Origin: Candidatus Omnitrophota bacterium | GTDB taxonomy: Bacteria > Omnitrophota > Gorgyraeia > Pluralincolimonadales > Pluralincolimonadaceae | Assembly (NCBI GenBank): GCA_003141835.1 | Contig: PLNR01000005.1 | Coordinates: forward strand, 1 to 53,107 | Direction: 5' to 3' | Length of the DNA: 53,107 bases | Shown here: one piece after another, positions 36,377 through 47,114 of the stretch | How the letters are laid out: each line of letters opens with the position of its first letter | How positions within the stretch are numbered: position 1 is the stretch's first letter | Program-made: the position numbers and the translations under genes | The notes under the pieces: generated by a model | Told to the model about the DNA's origin: nothing | Database searches by the model: none | Seen by the model: the letters and a program-made list of their open reading frames with translations, nothing else

Positions 36377-37064
36377 GTTCGAGTTTTCCCGAGAGTATAG
36401 ACAGGCTTTTTTGCCCGTAGTTAAAGATCAGGTCCATTATCGACATATACGGTATGAACGGGTGATATAATTGGTTATACGCGGGATGAGTGAAATCCTG
36501 GAATTTGAGCTTTATCTTCTCTTTGGTGAATTTTGCCGCGTCGATATAATCGTATGCGCCGGTCCCGGACAGGTACGTGTCGGCGTTCAAGCACTTGCAA
36601 ATGTTGATCAACCTGTCGGTGCTGTTGCCGTCGATCTTCAAATGAGAGGCAAAATATATCTTCCGTTCGATACCCAGGTAACTCAGTATATATTTTGTTA
36701 TGAAGATATTCAGGTCGACCAACCTGTCCCAGCGCTTGAAGTATACCGCGTCGAGGAACGGGCCGTGCTCTTTAAAATGTTTTGCCCTGTTGTAATTTAT
36801 TTTAATGCTCTGCCAGTGCTTGTGCTGCCAGCAGACTTTGTTGTTTATCTCGACTTCGTTCAAGGCCTGCCCGAAATGCCCTTTTGTTATGACCGGGACG
36901 GTCAGCCAGATCCAGCCGTCCTTTGTCCTTATCCGGTTCCTGTTCTGGAAGCTGCCCTTGGCGAACTGGACGTTATCGAGCAGGACGAAACTCTCGGCGC
37001 TCTCTATTTTGTCGAAATAGCCGAGCCAGGGCAAATATTGAGGCTGATGGATAGAGATATTCAT
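36342..37064 (-). CDS. WbqC-like family protein
   Basis: MNISIHQPQYLPWLGYFDKIESAESFVLLDNVQFAKGSFQNRNRI. Confidence 0.9.
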   Translation of the reverse strand: MNISIHQPQYLPWLGYFDKIESAESFVLLDNVQFAKGSFQNRNRIRTKDGWIWLTVPVITKGHFGQALNEVEINNKVCWQHKHWQSIKINYNRAKHFKEHGPFLDAVYFKRWDRLVDLNIFITKYILSYLGIERKIYFASHLKIDGNSTDRLINICKCLNADTYLSGTGAYDYIDAAKFTKEKIKLKFQDFTHPAYNQLYHPFIPYMSIMDLIFNYGQKSLSILSGKLEHEYISDRGASG

Positions 37065-37083
37065 CTTTTTGCGAATAATACGC

Positions 37084-37112
37084 ATTATGATTAGAAAACG
37101 TCCCCTTGTCAA
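37084..37112 (-). promoter_or_regulatory. sigma70-type promoter TTGACA-N17-CATAAT for the wbqC operon
   Basis: Reverse complement of TGTCAA 37107-37112 and ATTATG 37084-37089. Confidence 0.65.
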
Positions 37113-37182
37113 GAAAAAAAGGCCGAAATCCGAGATCGGGCCCGTTGTGTGCCCGGCCGGCGGCGGTGATATTTTTCGCTCC

Positions 37183-37211
37183 TTGACAATCATGCGTATT
37201 TTATGTATAAT
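37183..37211 (+). promoter_or_regulatory. consensus sigma70-type promoter TTGACA-N17-TATAAT
   Basis: -35 37183-37188, -10 37206-37211, upstream of 37258 gene. Confidence 0.8.
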
Positions 37212-37257
37212 TATACAGCGAAAATAGTTAGGAAGATCTTAAGGAGAGCGGATTTGC

Positions 37258-40200
37258 ATGATAGTTAGGCGTAGGTCTAACAAGAAAAAGGGATTTTTTA
37301 ACGAGATAAGGGCGGGATATTTTCCCGCCCTTTTGCTTTTTGCGGCGGTATTTTCGCTGGTTGCCGTCAGCAATGAGGCCGTTGCGGGCGCCCTCGGCCT
37401 CGTATTAAATGGAGATTTTGAAGAAGGCAGCACGGGAGGATTAGGCACGATCACTAGCTGGAACAGCTGGGGCGGCAGCGGCTACCATCACAACGATTAT
37501 AACCATACGATCAGCGGTTCAAAGGCGGTAAAGATCTGGTGGGATGACTCCGGCATATGGCAGAATTTTGCCGTAAGCGCTAGTACGGATTATTACTTTA
37601 ATGCTTATTTTTATAATCTATCTACCGACCCCTTGCACATTTGGAAGGGGTACCTTAAAGTCGAGTGGTATTTATCAGATGGATCTACGAAGATCTCGGA
37701 AGATACGATAGGCTTGCTTTATCCGGATGGTACCGATCCTTATAATATTTGGAAAAATGTATCCGCAAAAATTACGTCACCGGCCACTGCCGCTTACGGC
37801 AGGCCGGTCTTTGGGGTAAAAGACTGGACCTCGGCCGGCCCTTCGGGGGCGGTAAGCTTAGATGATCTGTATGCCGGCACATCCGCTCCGTCGGGACCCA
37901 CTGTGGGAGGCACCGCCTACACCGATGACACTGAGGCTACACCAATAGCCAGCGCGCCCGTTAAAGTGATCGTCTACGACAGCTCGTTGTCCAGGACGTC
38001 CATTTTTACGGCCACAACAAACGGCAGCGGCGTCTATTCCGTGACCCTGCAAAGCGGAGAGCTCGGCGCCGGCGATATAATCTGCGCCTACCTCGACGGC
38101 AGCGATAAGGCTACCTCCGTCTATAGGTGCGGGGGCACAAGCAACGTATCCAACCTAAACCTTTATAAAAACAATGTCGTCGTGTTTAATAACGACACAA
38201 CCGACATGACAAACGATGACCTTTACAAGGTTGACGACGGTAATGCAAATATACTCTATTCCGTCTCCGCCGCCTCAAGCGGCAACCTCACCGTCGACAG
38301 CAATATCGAACTCTTCCTCGAAGGCTCGAGCTCTAAAACCTTCGCCCCGGGAGGCAGTGTGACCCTCCAGGGCACAGGGGCCTTGAAGATAGAGTCAGGG
38401 GCGACGTTGAGCATGGCAAGTTTTGCCCTCACAGTCCCGGATAACTTGACAAACGCAGGCACCATAACCCAAACATCTTCAGGCACTACGACCCTCACAG
38501 GCACAACCAAGACCGTAACAGGCGGCGGCTCGACAACGTTCTATAACCTGACAGTGTCGGGCACGTATACCTTAAGTACCAACATAAAGGCATCCAATAC
38601 CCTGACCATAGACGACAATAAATACCTGTCAGTAAATGCGTCAAGCGCCTCAGTGACGGTCGAGGTCGGGGGAAGCATAGTAAATAACGGGAACGCTGCC
38701 GGCGAAGGCATAGTCCTTGCGAATTCGACCAATTCGATAATAATAAAGGGCTCGGCAGGCGCCAAGAGGGCCCTTACCAACAATAACATCGACTTTAACG
38801 GTAAGACCGTCCACCTCGATAACATGGACGTCCAGGTGGCGACTAACCTAGGTGCGGCAGGCGACACCATAGTCCTCGACTCAGCCTGCGAGTTCGACGA
38901 TATGACGGTCAACCCCGGCACGCTTAATAACTCGGGAGGCTACGATTTAACGGTAAGCGGCAGCTGGGAGGTCTCCGGCACGGGGACTTTCACGCCGGGC
39001 ACAGGCACAGCCTCGGTGAGCTTAACCGGCACAGCCAAGAACATAACCACCACCTCCAGTAATTCCTGCGCCTTTTATAACCTGGTCGTCTCAGGCAGTT
39101 ATACCCTGCAATCGTCTATAGGGGTGGCCCATAATATGACGATCAGCAGTACGGGCACCCTGGATGCCTCTAATAAGACTATCACCCTGACGGGCAGCGC
39201 GGGCAATTTTGATGTTGAGGGTACCTTCACTTACGGCACTTCTACGGTTGTCATACAGGCAACAGGCGATATCCAGGGCGCAGCCAGCGGCGGTACTTTT
39301 AAAGCCGGATTTTATAATTTGACTATCGGTAAAGTGTCGGCGACCCCGACTGTAACAGTCACCGCCGGCGGCACGTGGGAAGGCATACAGGTTTATCATA
39401 CCCTGACCATACTATCGGGAGCCACTCTTACCGGCGTCGCCGACAGAAAAGTCCAGATGCTAAACGGCTCGACGGTAGTCAACAGCGGCACGTGCAACCC
39501 GGTAGAGTTCGAGTTTAACCTTGGCAGCAGCGCAGGCACCGCCACCATGGGCGGCGGCAGTTACACAGGCGACCACATCCAGATCGTCCAGGGCACAGTG
39601 ACCCTGGCCGGGGCCGTGACCGCCTCTTATGAGTGGAGAATAGGTTATTGGCAATCTAACTCGCCCGGTGTCCTTAACCTTAATGGTTATAATCTTACAT
39701 CCTCAGGAAGTATTATCCTCGGGCAACATACATTCGGGGACCAGGTAGGCCAGCTAACCACCGGTTCGGGAAGCATAACTGCGCTCAACCTTTTTGTAAA
39801 CGAGACGATAACCAGCGGCGGCGACCACTGTTCTATTACCGTGGGAAGCGGCAGTGTTTGCACTTTTTCAGGAGCAGTTTTGACCCACGCGAACGGCATC
39901 ATTACAAATAACGGTTCGATCATTTGCGGAAATTTCACTAACGAGAGCGGCGGTACCTATACCGCCAATACCGCAAGCTGTTCCATATCCTGCGCGGATT
40001 TCACCAATGACGGGACGTTTACCAACAGCCAGACCAATACCGTATCCGCCTCGGGAAATGTGGCAATAACCGCTTTCGGCGCCACAACCACCAAGAACAC
40101 CCTTACCATGACAGGCGACGGCAAATACATAAATTCCAGCGCGAATCTGGGCAATCTCGTCAATAACGGCGGTACCACCGGCAGCAGGAATTATATCCAT

Positions 40201-43200
40201 ACCAATAACCTGGTCCTCGACGGGACGTTTACAAACAACTCCGGGAAATATTTTACCACCCTTGACGACGACGCCTTGACCAGCAGGAACCTCACTACCG
40301 GCGCCGGCGGCGTAAACGGCACGATAAGTATAAACGGCCCTTTCTACGCGAACGCCTCGACGATAACCATTGACGACGCCGCAACAGGCAACTTCGATGT
40401 GAACGTACAGGCTAATTTTCAATGGGGCACTTCTCTCGTCGACCTTAAGGGCACGGGCTCGATAATCGGCCATAGCCACTACATAACTTTCAATAGTTTG
40501 ACCTGCGGCTATGCCGGCAAGACTACTTCGATCAACATGGGCGCCGACTGGATGGGCTTCGATATCCATGGGACGTTGACCGTCGGGACAGGCGTTCTCC
40601 AGCAAAGCATCGCTAATCAAAAGATTTTTGTATACGGCGCTACGATCGTAAACAGCGGCACAATTTACGTGACGGAGCTTTGGTTCGACTTAGCCGCCCC
40701 CACCATCATGAATGGCGGGGATCTATCGACCACCCAGATATTTATTGCCAACGGCGCCACATTGACCCTTACCGGGAACGTGACCCATTCCGGAAATTGG
40801 CAGACAGGCCATCAGGGCCAGAATACGACTAACGTCCTTAACGTCAACCAGTACAATATTGTAAGTTCGGGATGGTTCGACGCGGGAGAATGGAACCTGA
40901 CCGAATTTGCATGCGTAGGCCAGGTGAACGTTACGACAGGCAACATCACGGTAGGATTGGATATGCATGTATATCCCAGAAAAAACGGCTCTGATGTCTC
41001 TTCCATTAATTTAGGAAGCGGCACTCACAGCATCGGGCTTGAACTTGGTATTGTAACGAGCGGCACCGTCCCTGAATCCACCGCAAATGGCGTGCTCACT
41101 CTTTCAAGCGCCACAACCACCGTAGGGGGGAATTTTAAGAACCTGGGGACTTCCGCCCAGGTCATCGCCAACGGCGGCACGCTCATATTTAACGACAATA
41201 CCAGGACCTCTACCATATACGGAAGCAGCTCATTTTATAACCTGACCTGCGCGACCGCGGGCAAGACATTGCTTTTTAATGTGGAAACGGGCCTTAATAA
41301 TTACATCACGACCGTCACCCGCAACCTGAATTTTTCCGGCAGCTCGGGTACAGGCAACAAGATCACTCTGGGCCGTTCGGACGGAAGCGGTTCACAGCAA
41401 TGGGCCATATATCCGGCGGGTTCTAAGGGCGCCTCGCCCGGTTGGACGGTTGCGTACGTGGATGTGTCGAATTCCGTAAACCTCAATAGCAATTATATCA
41501 ATCCCGATAATTCCAACGACGGCGGGAATAACAGCAACTGGTTTTCTCCGACCCTGGTCAAATTATCGGCTTTTTACGCCATCGGTTATTTTGACAAGGT
41601 GGGGGTATATTGGAAGACGGCCTCGGAATACAATAACGCGGGTTTTAATGTTTACGTAAGCGAGAATCCCGGCGGCCCGTATAAGAAGCTGAATCCCGCG
41701 TTGATCGCCGGCCTGGGCACATCCACTACCGGAGGGGAATATTCATATACCGATACCGGCATAATAAACAAAAGGACTTATTATTATAAACTGGAGGACG
41801 TGGAATTAAGCGGCCGCTCAAAGATGCACGGGCCGGTAGCGGCCCATCCGGGCCTGGATTCGGACGGCGACGGTATGACTGACGATTGGGAGACCTATTA
41901 CGGGCTTGACCCGCATAATCCCAACGACGCCTTGCTTGACCCGGACGGCGACGGGCTCACTAATTTAGATGAATTTTTGAAGGGTACGGACCCGACACAA
42001 AAAGATGAAGAGGCGCAGGAGGGAGTGCGCATAATCAGTTCGGACGAAACAGGCATAACCCTGGAGCTCGTAACCTCAGAATTTAAAGCGACTCCTAAAA
42101 AAATAGACAAAGTCACATACCAGGTCCTTAAGATCCCCGGATATGAGCACGGGTATACCGACGAACCGGGAAAGCCCCAAATGCCGCTCAAGCCGGTCCT
42201 CTTGGGTATCCCGCAAGACGTATCCTGCGCTATTGCGGACCTGGACCTTGATGTGACCGAGCTGTCCGGATACAATATCTATCCTGTCAGGAGTTCCCGC
42301 CTTGTAGACGACCTAAGGAAAACAATGGCCGGAAAAGAAGACCTGAAAGCGGAAAAACCAGTGTTCAAAAAGATAGAATCACATCTCGTAATAGACGAGA
42401 AATTTTATTCCACGGATACTTATTATCCTGCCGATATAGTCAGCCTCGGGTTTGTGGGAGATATGAGAGGCCAAAGAACGGCTTGCGTGGACATCTCCCC
42501 GCTGGTTTTCAACCCGGCCCAGCACAGCTTAAAATTTTATAAAAGGATAAAGTTCAAATTGCAATTTAAGAGTGCCGAAGCCGGTCCTCCGATAGGGCCG
42601 CCCCCGTCTTCGCCGAGCCTGGATGCCAAGATAAAGATATACACAACGAAAGAAGGATTGTGCCGGATAGGATGGGACGCGCTTTGGAATGCCAAATTTT
42701 ATGATGCCATCTGGCTGGATCCGCGCAAGATAAGGCTTTATAACAAGGGCCAGGAAGTGGCAATACGCATCGCCGGGGAAGAGGACGGGAGGTTCAATAG
42801 CGACGACTACATCGAATTTTACGCCCAGGCCAATAATTCAAAATATTCAACGGAGAACGTCTATTGGCTCACCTACACCCAGGGAAAAGGCCTGAGGATG
42901 GAGAATATTCCCAGTAGCCCCGGTGTCCCGGTCGCGGTCCCGGACAGGTATAGGGCGAAAGTGCACCTCGAGAAGAACGATTTTTACTGGGGTGAGCGCG
43001 AAGGCCCCGAAGATATCGACCGCTGGTTCTGGAGCAGCTACATCTGGGGAGGTACCGAGGTCAATTACCCTATAGGCCTTAAGGATGTAAACCCCCTCCA
43101 TCCGGGAGACGAAGCGAGAGTGAAGATCGCCTATTATGCCCTGTTTGACGTCGACCATCATACGTTGTCCCGCCTGAATGGCGGGACCGTCAATGATGCG

Positions 43201-44922
43201 TCATGGACGGGCCAATGTGAGCATGTGGCGGAGGTGAGCGTGCCGCAGAACGTTCTCGCCGAGGGGGGTAATACCATAACCCTGGCGGCGCAACTTGCCC
43301 CGGGGACAGAATATGACTTGCTTGTGCCCAATTATTTTGAGGTGGAGTACTGGCGGAATTTCGTCGCGTCCGACAATGCCCTGGATTTTTCTTACAGGCC
43401 GGTTGGCGGCGGAGTGACAGAATTTAATATATCCGGGTTTACGAAAGATAATGTCGAATTATTTGATATAACCGAACCGGCCAGGGCCAGGTACGTTACC
43501 GGGTCCGAGACCGTATTCCAACCGAACGGTTCATATTCGCTGGTATTTAAATACGATTTTAAACCGGATGAAGGGAAGAGGTTCCTCGCCTTGACCCCGG
43601 ATAAAGCGGATCCGGCCGGGCGCTTAAAGATCTACGCGCCTTCGGGCCTCTCTTCACCGGAAAACAAGGCCGATTATATAATGATCTCGTACGGGGCCTT
43701 TAAAGACAACCTCTACCCCCTTAAGAGATTGTATGAAAGGAAGGGGCTAAGCGTCAGCGTGGTCGACGTAGAGGATGTATACGATGAGTTTAATTACGGC
43801 CTAATGAGCCCCTATGCGATAAAGGATTTTTTAAGGTACGCCTATAATACATGGCAGCGCCCGGCGCCTACATACGTGCTTCTGGTCGGAGACGCAAATT
43901 ACGATTACAGGGATAACCTGGGTTCCGGAAAAATAAACTACGTCCCCGCTTATCTTTTGCCCAACACGCCGTATCTGGGCGAGACCGCTTCGGACAACTG
44001 GTTCGTATGCTTGGACCCTCCCCAGCTTATCGCCGGTCAGGTCCAGGATGATGTATTGCCGGATATGTTCATCGGCAGGATCCCCGCGAGCGGGAAGGAT
44101 GAGGTCGATAACGTGGTCAAAAAGATCATAGATTATACCTCCCTGCCTTACAGGTATCAGAGCAAAAAAGTCACTTTTGCGGCAGATGACGAGGCTATCT
44201 TTGAACAGACCTCTGATAACCTGGTGCAATACCTGCCCGGGAACATGATCCCGTCGAAATTATATCTTTCCGGCTATACGGATTATTCGCGGTTTACCCG
44301 GGACCTGATAAACGAGATCAATAGCGGCACGGTCTTGCTGAATTACGCAGGACACGGCTCGACCAACCTTTGGACCGAGGAGGAATTATTTAATACGGGC
44401 ACGGTCGGCCTGTTAAATAATTACCGCAAGTATCCCTTTGTCGTCTCCTTCGATTGCCTGGACGGTTATTTCCTTGACCCGGACGACGGGTTTAGGTCTA
44501 TGGCCGAGGTGTTTTTAAATAAAAAAGATGCCGGCGCGATCGCCTGTTTTTCTCCTACGGGCATGGGAATGCCGGAAGGGCAGCAAGCCTTAAGCGAAGA
44601 ATTATTTAAGTCGATCTTTGTGGACGGTAATTACAGGCTCGGCCCGGCCACGACCCGGGCGAAGATCAACTTTTATTCCAGGATGGGAGGGCAGTATAAG
44701 GACCTGATAGAGACGCAGACTCTCTTCGGAGACCCGGCCTTGTCTTTAAAGACGGGAGTAAAAGAGGAGAAGAAGTGGCGGAAGAAATCATTGGGCCGGC
44801 AGCCCCTGGCGGTTTCCTCAGACGATGATTTTAAGGACATCCTCCAGCAGCTTATGCAAAACGCCAAAGATAGCGGGAAATGGGGCAACGGTTTTAAAAG
44901 ATCCAGAAGGCCGGAAGACTAG
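37258..44922 (+). CDS. giant multidomain surface protein: CBM4_9-like domain, beta-strand repeat region, TSP3/EF-hand-like Ca repeats, C-terminal C25 (gingipain-like) peptidase
   Basis: LVLNGDFEEG... ; repeated FYNLTVSGTYTL-type units; DSDGDGMTDDWETYYGLDPHNPND; YVLLVGDANYDYRDN, NYAGHGSTNLW, VVSFDCLDGYF. Confidence 0.88.
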   Translation: MIVRRRSNKKKGFFNEIRAGYFPALLLFAAVFSLVAVSNEAVAGALGLVLNGDFEEGSTGGLGTITSWNSWGGSGYHHNDYNHTISGSKAVKIWWDDSGIWQNFAVSASTDYYFNAYFYNLSTDPLHIWKGYLKVEWYLSDGSTKISEDTIGLLYPDGTDPYNIWKNVSAKITSPATAAYGRPVFGVKDWTSAGPSGAVSLDDLYAGTSAPSGPTVGGTAYTDDTEATPIASAPVKVIVYDSSLSRTSIFTATTNGSGVYSVTLQSGELGAGDIICAYLDGSDKATSVYRCGGTSNVSNLNLYKNNVVVFNNDTTDMTNDDLYKVDDGNANILYSVSAASSGNLTVDSNIELFLEGSSSKTFAPGGSVTLQGTGALKIESGATLSMASFALTVPDNLTNAGTITQTSSGTTTLTGTTKTVTGGGSTTFYNLTVSGTYTLSTNIKASNTLTIDDNKYLSVNASSASVTVEVGGSIVNNGNAAGEGIVLANSTNSIIIKGSAGAKRALTNNNIDFNGKTVHLDNMDVQVATNLGAAGDTIVLDSACEFDDMTVNPGTLNNSGGYDLTVSGSWEVSGTGTFTPGTGTASVSLTGTAKNITTTSSNSCAFYNLVVSGSYTLQSSIGVAHNMTISSTGTLDASNKTITLTGSAGNFDVEGTFTYGTSTVVIQATGDIQGAASGGTFKAGFYNLTIGKVSATPTVTVTAGGTWEGIQVYHTLTILSGATLTGVADRKVQMLNGSTVVNSGTCNPVEFEFNLGSSAGTATMGGGSYTGDHIQIVQGTVTLAGAVTASYEWRIGYWQSNSPGVLNLNGYNLTSSGSIILGQHTFGDQVGQLTTGSGSITALNLFVNETITSGGDHCSITVGSGSVCTFSGAVLTHANGIITNNGSIICGNFTNESGGTYTANTASCSISCADFTNDGTFTNSQTNTVSASGNVAITAFGATTTKNTLTMTGDGKYINSSANLGNLVNNGGTTGSRNYIHTNNLVLDGTFTNNSGKYFTTLDDDALTSRNLTTGAGGVNGTISINGPFYANASTITIDDAATGNFDVNVQANFQWGTSLVDLKGTGSIIGHSHYITFNSLTCGYAGKTTSINMGADWMGFDIHGTLTVGTGVLQQSIANQKIFVYGATIVNSGTIYVTELWFDLAAPTIMNGGDLSTTQIFIANGATLTLTGNVTHSGNWQTGHQGQNTTNVLNVNQYNIVSSGWFDAGEWNLTEFACVGQVNVTTGNITVGLDMHVYPRKNGSDVSSINLGSGTHSIGLELGIVTSGTVPESTANGVLTLSSATTTVGGNFKNLGTSAQVIANGGTLIFNDNTRTSTIYGSSSFYNLTCATAGKTLLFNVETGLNNYITTVTRNLNFSGSSGTGNKITLGRSDGSGSQQWAIYPAGSKGASPGWTVAYVDVSNSVNLNSNYINPDNSNDGGNNSNWFSPTLVKLSAFYAIGYFDKVGVYWKTASEYNNAGFNVYVSENPGGPYKKLNPALIAGLGTSTTGGEYSYTDTGIINKRTYYYKLEDVELSGRSKMHGPVAAHPGLDSDGDGMTDDWETYYGLDPHNPNDALLDPDGDGLTNLDEFLKGTDPTQKDEEAQEGVRIISSDETGITLELVTSEFKATPKKIDKVTYQVLKIPGYEHGYTDEPGKPQMPLKPVLLGIPQDVSCAIADLDLDVTELSGYNIYPVRSSRLVDDLRKTMAGKEDLKAEKPVFKKIESHLVIDEKFYSTDTYYPADIVSLGFVGDMRGQRTACVDISPLVFNPAQHSLKFYKRIKFKLQFKSAEAGPPIGPPPSSPSLDAKIKIYTTKEGLCRIGWDALWNAKFYDAIWLDPRKIRLYNKGQEVAIRIAGEEDGRFNSDDYIEFYAQANNSKYSTENVYWLTYTQGKGLRMENIPSSPGVPVAVPDRYRAKVHLEKNDFYWGEREGPEDIDRWFWSSYIWGGTEVNYPIGLKDVNPLHPGDEARVKIAYYALFDVDHHTLSRLNGGTVNDASWTGQCEHVAEVSVPQNVLAEGGNTITLAAQLAPGTEYDLLVPNYFEVEYWRNFVASDNALDFSYRPVGGGVTEFNISGFTKDNVELFDITEPARARYVTGSETVFQPNGSYSLVFKYDFKPDEGKRFLALTPDKADPAGRLKIYAPSGLSSPENKADYIMISYGAFKDNLYPLKRLYERKGLSVSVVDVEDVYDEFNYGLMSPYAIKDFLRYAYNTWQRPAPTYVLLVGDANYDYRDNLGSGKINYVPAYLLPNTPYLGETASDNWFVCLDPPQLIAGQVQDDVLPDMFIGRIPASGKDEVDNVVKKIIDYTSLPYRYQSKKVTFAADDEAIFEQTSDNLVQYLPGNMIPSKLYLSGYTDYSRFTRDLINEINSGTVLLNYAGHGSTNLWTEEELFNTGTVGLLNNYRKYPFVVSFDCLDGYFLDPDDGFRSMAEVFLNKKDAGAIACFSPTGMGMPEGQQALSEELFKSIFVDGNYRLGPATTRAKINFYSRMGGQYKDLIETQTLFGDPALSLKTGVKEEKKWRKKSLGRQPLAVSSDDDFKDILQQLMQNAKDSGKWGNGFKRSRRPED

Positions 44923-44939
44923 GACCTGTCCGAGGGGAG

Positions 44940-45782
44940 ATGAAAAGAGAGCTTAAAATAGAGGTCGCTAACCATGTCGTGGGCCTCAACATCGATGAAG
45001 AGCGCCACCCGTCTTTTATAAAAGACGTCCTTGGGGCGTATAATATGTTCATTTCCGGCGCTGAGCCGACGATCTCCGTCGATGTAGAGTTAACCGGCGA
45101 TGCGCCTCCGGAATACTTCCCTTCTTCAAGGCTCATTTTTGAAAATAACACTATTGCCATAGAAGATGACTGTCTTTTAGGCAGTTTAGACCTGAAAAAA
45201 AAGCGCGGCCGGATAAAATTAAATCCCGTAAATCCCCTGTATCCGCTGGGCACATTCCTGAGGAATGTTTATACGTTTTTGGTGGTACTGGAAGACAAAG
45301 GGGTAGCCCTGCACGCAGTTGGCGTATTGGAAGAGGAAGAGGCGCATGTATTTATCGGTCCGTCAACCGCGGGCAAGTCCACCGTGGCGAGCCTCTCCCC
45401 GGGCAAAGTCATCCTGAGCGACGACCTGATACTTGCCAAAAAAGTTAACGGAGAATTTAAAGTTTTTCCTACCCCGGCCTGGGGCGACAGGCAAACAGGG
45501 CCGAGGCGGAACAGGCCTTACCGGATAAAGAATTTGTTTAAATTAATAAAAGACAAGACGGTGTACCTGGAAAAATTCTCGCCCGCGTATGCCTTGGCGA
45601 ATATATTTACCGTACCCCATATACCGGCTGAATTGATCCCAGAGGACGAGTTGCTGACTACATTTTCAGAACTTTTATCCGCTGTGCCGTGTTATGGGAT
45701 GCATTTCCTGCCGGAGCCGTCGTTCTGGCGGCATATCGAAGGGCTTAAACCTGAAATAGAGTTCTCAAAGAGAGAGAGTTGA
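44940..45782 (+). CDS. HPr-kinase-like P-loop protein
   Basis: VALHAVGVLEEEEAHVFIGPSTAGKSTVASLSPGKVILSDDLILAKK. Confidence 0.8.
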   Translation: MKRELKIEVANHVVGLNIDEERHPSFIKDVLGAYNMFISGAEPTISVDVELTGDAPPEYFPSSRLIFENNTIAIEDDCLLGSLDLKKKRGRIKLNPVNPLYPLGTFLRNVYTFLVVLEDKGVALHAVGVLEEEEAHVFIGPSTAGKSTVASLSPGKVILSDDLILAKKVNGEFKVFPTPAWGDRQTGPRRNRPYRIKNLFKLIKDKTVYLEKFSPAYALANIFTVPHIPAELIPEDELLTTFSELLSAVPCYGMHFLPEPSFWRHIEGLKPEIEFSKRES

Positions 45783-45784
45783 CC

Positions 45785-46060
45785 ATGGATATGAAGACCA
45801 GGATACCGGCCAGGTCCGGCAAGACCGCTTCAAGGGTCATAGACGGGGAAGCCGTTATAGTCCTTTTGGATAAACAGGAGACCATTGTCTTGAGCGACGT
45901 CGGTTCGCGCATATGGGAGATCATGGACGGCAAGAAGGATATAGGCGAGATCAGCGGCGCGATCATATCGGAATTCGACGCCACGCATGAAGAGGCATTG
46001 AAAGACATTACCGAGTTCGTGGAGGATATGGTACAGAGAGGGGCGGTGGAGGTCAAATAA
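45785..46060 (+). CDS. PqqD-family peptide chaperone
   Basis: AVIVLLDKQETIVLSDVGSRIWEIMDGKKDIGEISGAIISEFDATHEEALKDITEFVEDMVQRGAVE. Confidence 0.85.
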   Translation: MDMKTRIPARSGKTASRVIDGEAVIVLLDKQETIVLSDVGSRIWEIMDGKKDIGEISGAIISEFDATHEEALKDITEFVEDMVQRGAVEVK

Positions 46061-46061
46061 G

Positions 46062-47114
46062 ATGAGAGAAGCCGATAAGGGCCGGGACCAGTATTTAAGG
46101 ATATACCGCAAGACGATGGATAATTCTATCTGCTTCCTTGCCCATTGGGAATTGACCTATAAATGCAACTTGGGATGCAGGCATTGTTACGCCGCCGGAA
46201 GGAAAGACGGTAAGGAATTTTCTTACGAAGAGGCGAGGCCTATCATAGACGAACTCAGGGATATGGGCTGCCTCTATCTCATCTTCAGCGGGGGCGAGAT
46301 CTTGATGAGGGATGATTTTTTCGATATCGCGTCGTATGCGAGAGGGCAGGGTTTCGCGCTGCGGCTGATGACGAACGCCACCCTGATCGACGAAGCTGTC
46401 AGCGAGAAGATAGCGTCTCTCTACCCTTTAGCGGTCGAGACGAGCATATATGCCGCTGATAAGGACCTTCACGATGCCATCACTTCTTCCGCGGGTTCTT
46501 TCGATAAGACGATAAAAGCTGCGAGGCTCCTCAAGGAAAGGAACGTAAGGGTCATCTTTAAATTCCTTATCATGAATGACAATATCGGAGAGTTCAGGGC
46601 CGTAAGATCATTAGCGGGAGAGATCGGCGCGGATTTTGTATTCGATTTTTGCGTCGTAGGCAAAAATGACGGCTCTAAGGCCCCATTAAGATACAGGCTC
46701 GATAAGGAGAAGATCAAAGATTTTTTTATATCGAACGATCTCCCTCTGGGAAAAAAGGAAGCCGATGACGAGGATCTTCTTTGTATCGCGGGCCTTAATA
46801 ATATTTTCATTACGCCCCATCTCGATGTTTATCCCTGTATCGGGCTGGACGTGAAATTAGGCAACCTCCGCGAAGGGAGCCTCAAGGATATATGGCGTTC
46901 CTCGGAGGAATTGAATTTTGTAAGAAACATAAACCTGCCCGACTTGCCGAAGTGCAAAAGCTGCGGCCTCGCTCAATTTTGTTTTAGATGCTCGGGAATA
47001 GCGCTTTCCGAAGATAACGATATTTTAGGGCCGTCGAATTTCGACTGTTCGGTCGCCGCAGCGGTAAGTGAAATTGCGGCGGAAAAAGAGGAGTTGATAA
47101 ACAATGGAAAATAG
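46062..47114 (+). CDS. radical SAM/SPASM protein
   Basis: CNLGCRHCYAAGR cluster motif; SPASM cysteines CIGLDVKLGNLREGSLKDIW...CKSCGLAQFCFRCSG. Confidence 0.93.
   Translation: MREADKGRDQYLRIYRKTMDNSICFLAHWELTYKCNLGCRHCYAAGRKDGKEFSYEEARPIIDELRDMGCLYLIFSGGEILMRDDFFDIASYARGQGFALRLMTNATLIDEAVSEKIASLYPLAVETSIYAADKDLHDAITSSAGSFDKTIKAARLLKERNVRVIFKFLIMNDNIGEFRAVRSLAGEIGADFVFDFCVVGKNDGSKAPLRYRLDKEKIKDFFISNDLPLGKKEADDEDLLCIAGLNNIFITPHLDVYPCIGLDVKLGNLREGSLKDIWRSSEELNFVRNINLPDLPKCKSCGLAQFCFRCSGIALSEDNDILGPSNFDCSVAAAVSEIAAEKEELINNGK

Noticed and set aside
39868-40620. 250-aa minus-strand ORF inside the giant surface gene
   Set aside because: Antisense to the beta-strand repeat region, low-complexity composition, no signals.
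38200-41500. Possible tandem DNA repeat or CRISPR-like array
   Set aside because: The recurrence is at protein level (FYNLTVSG-type beta-strand units) with variable spacing and diverged DNA; no regular repeat-spacer pattern. No CRISPR array was seen anywhere in the window.
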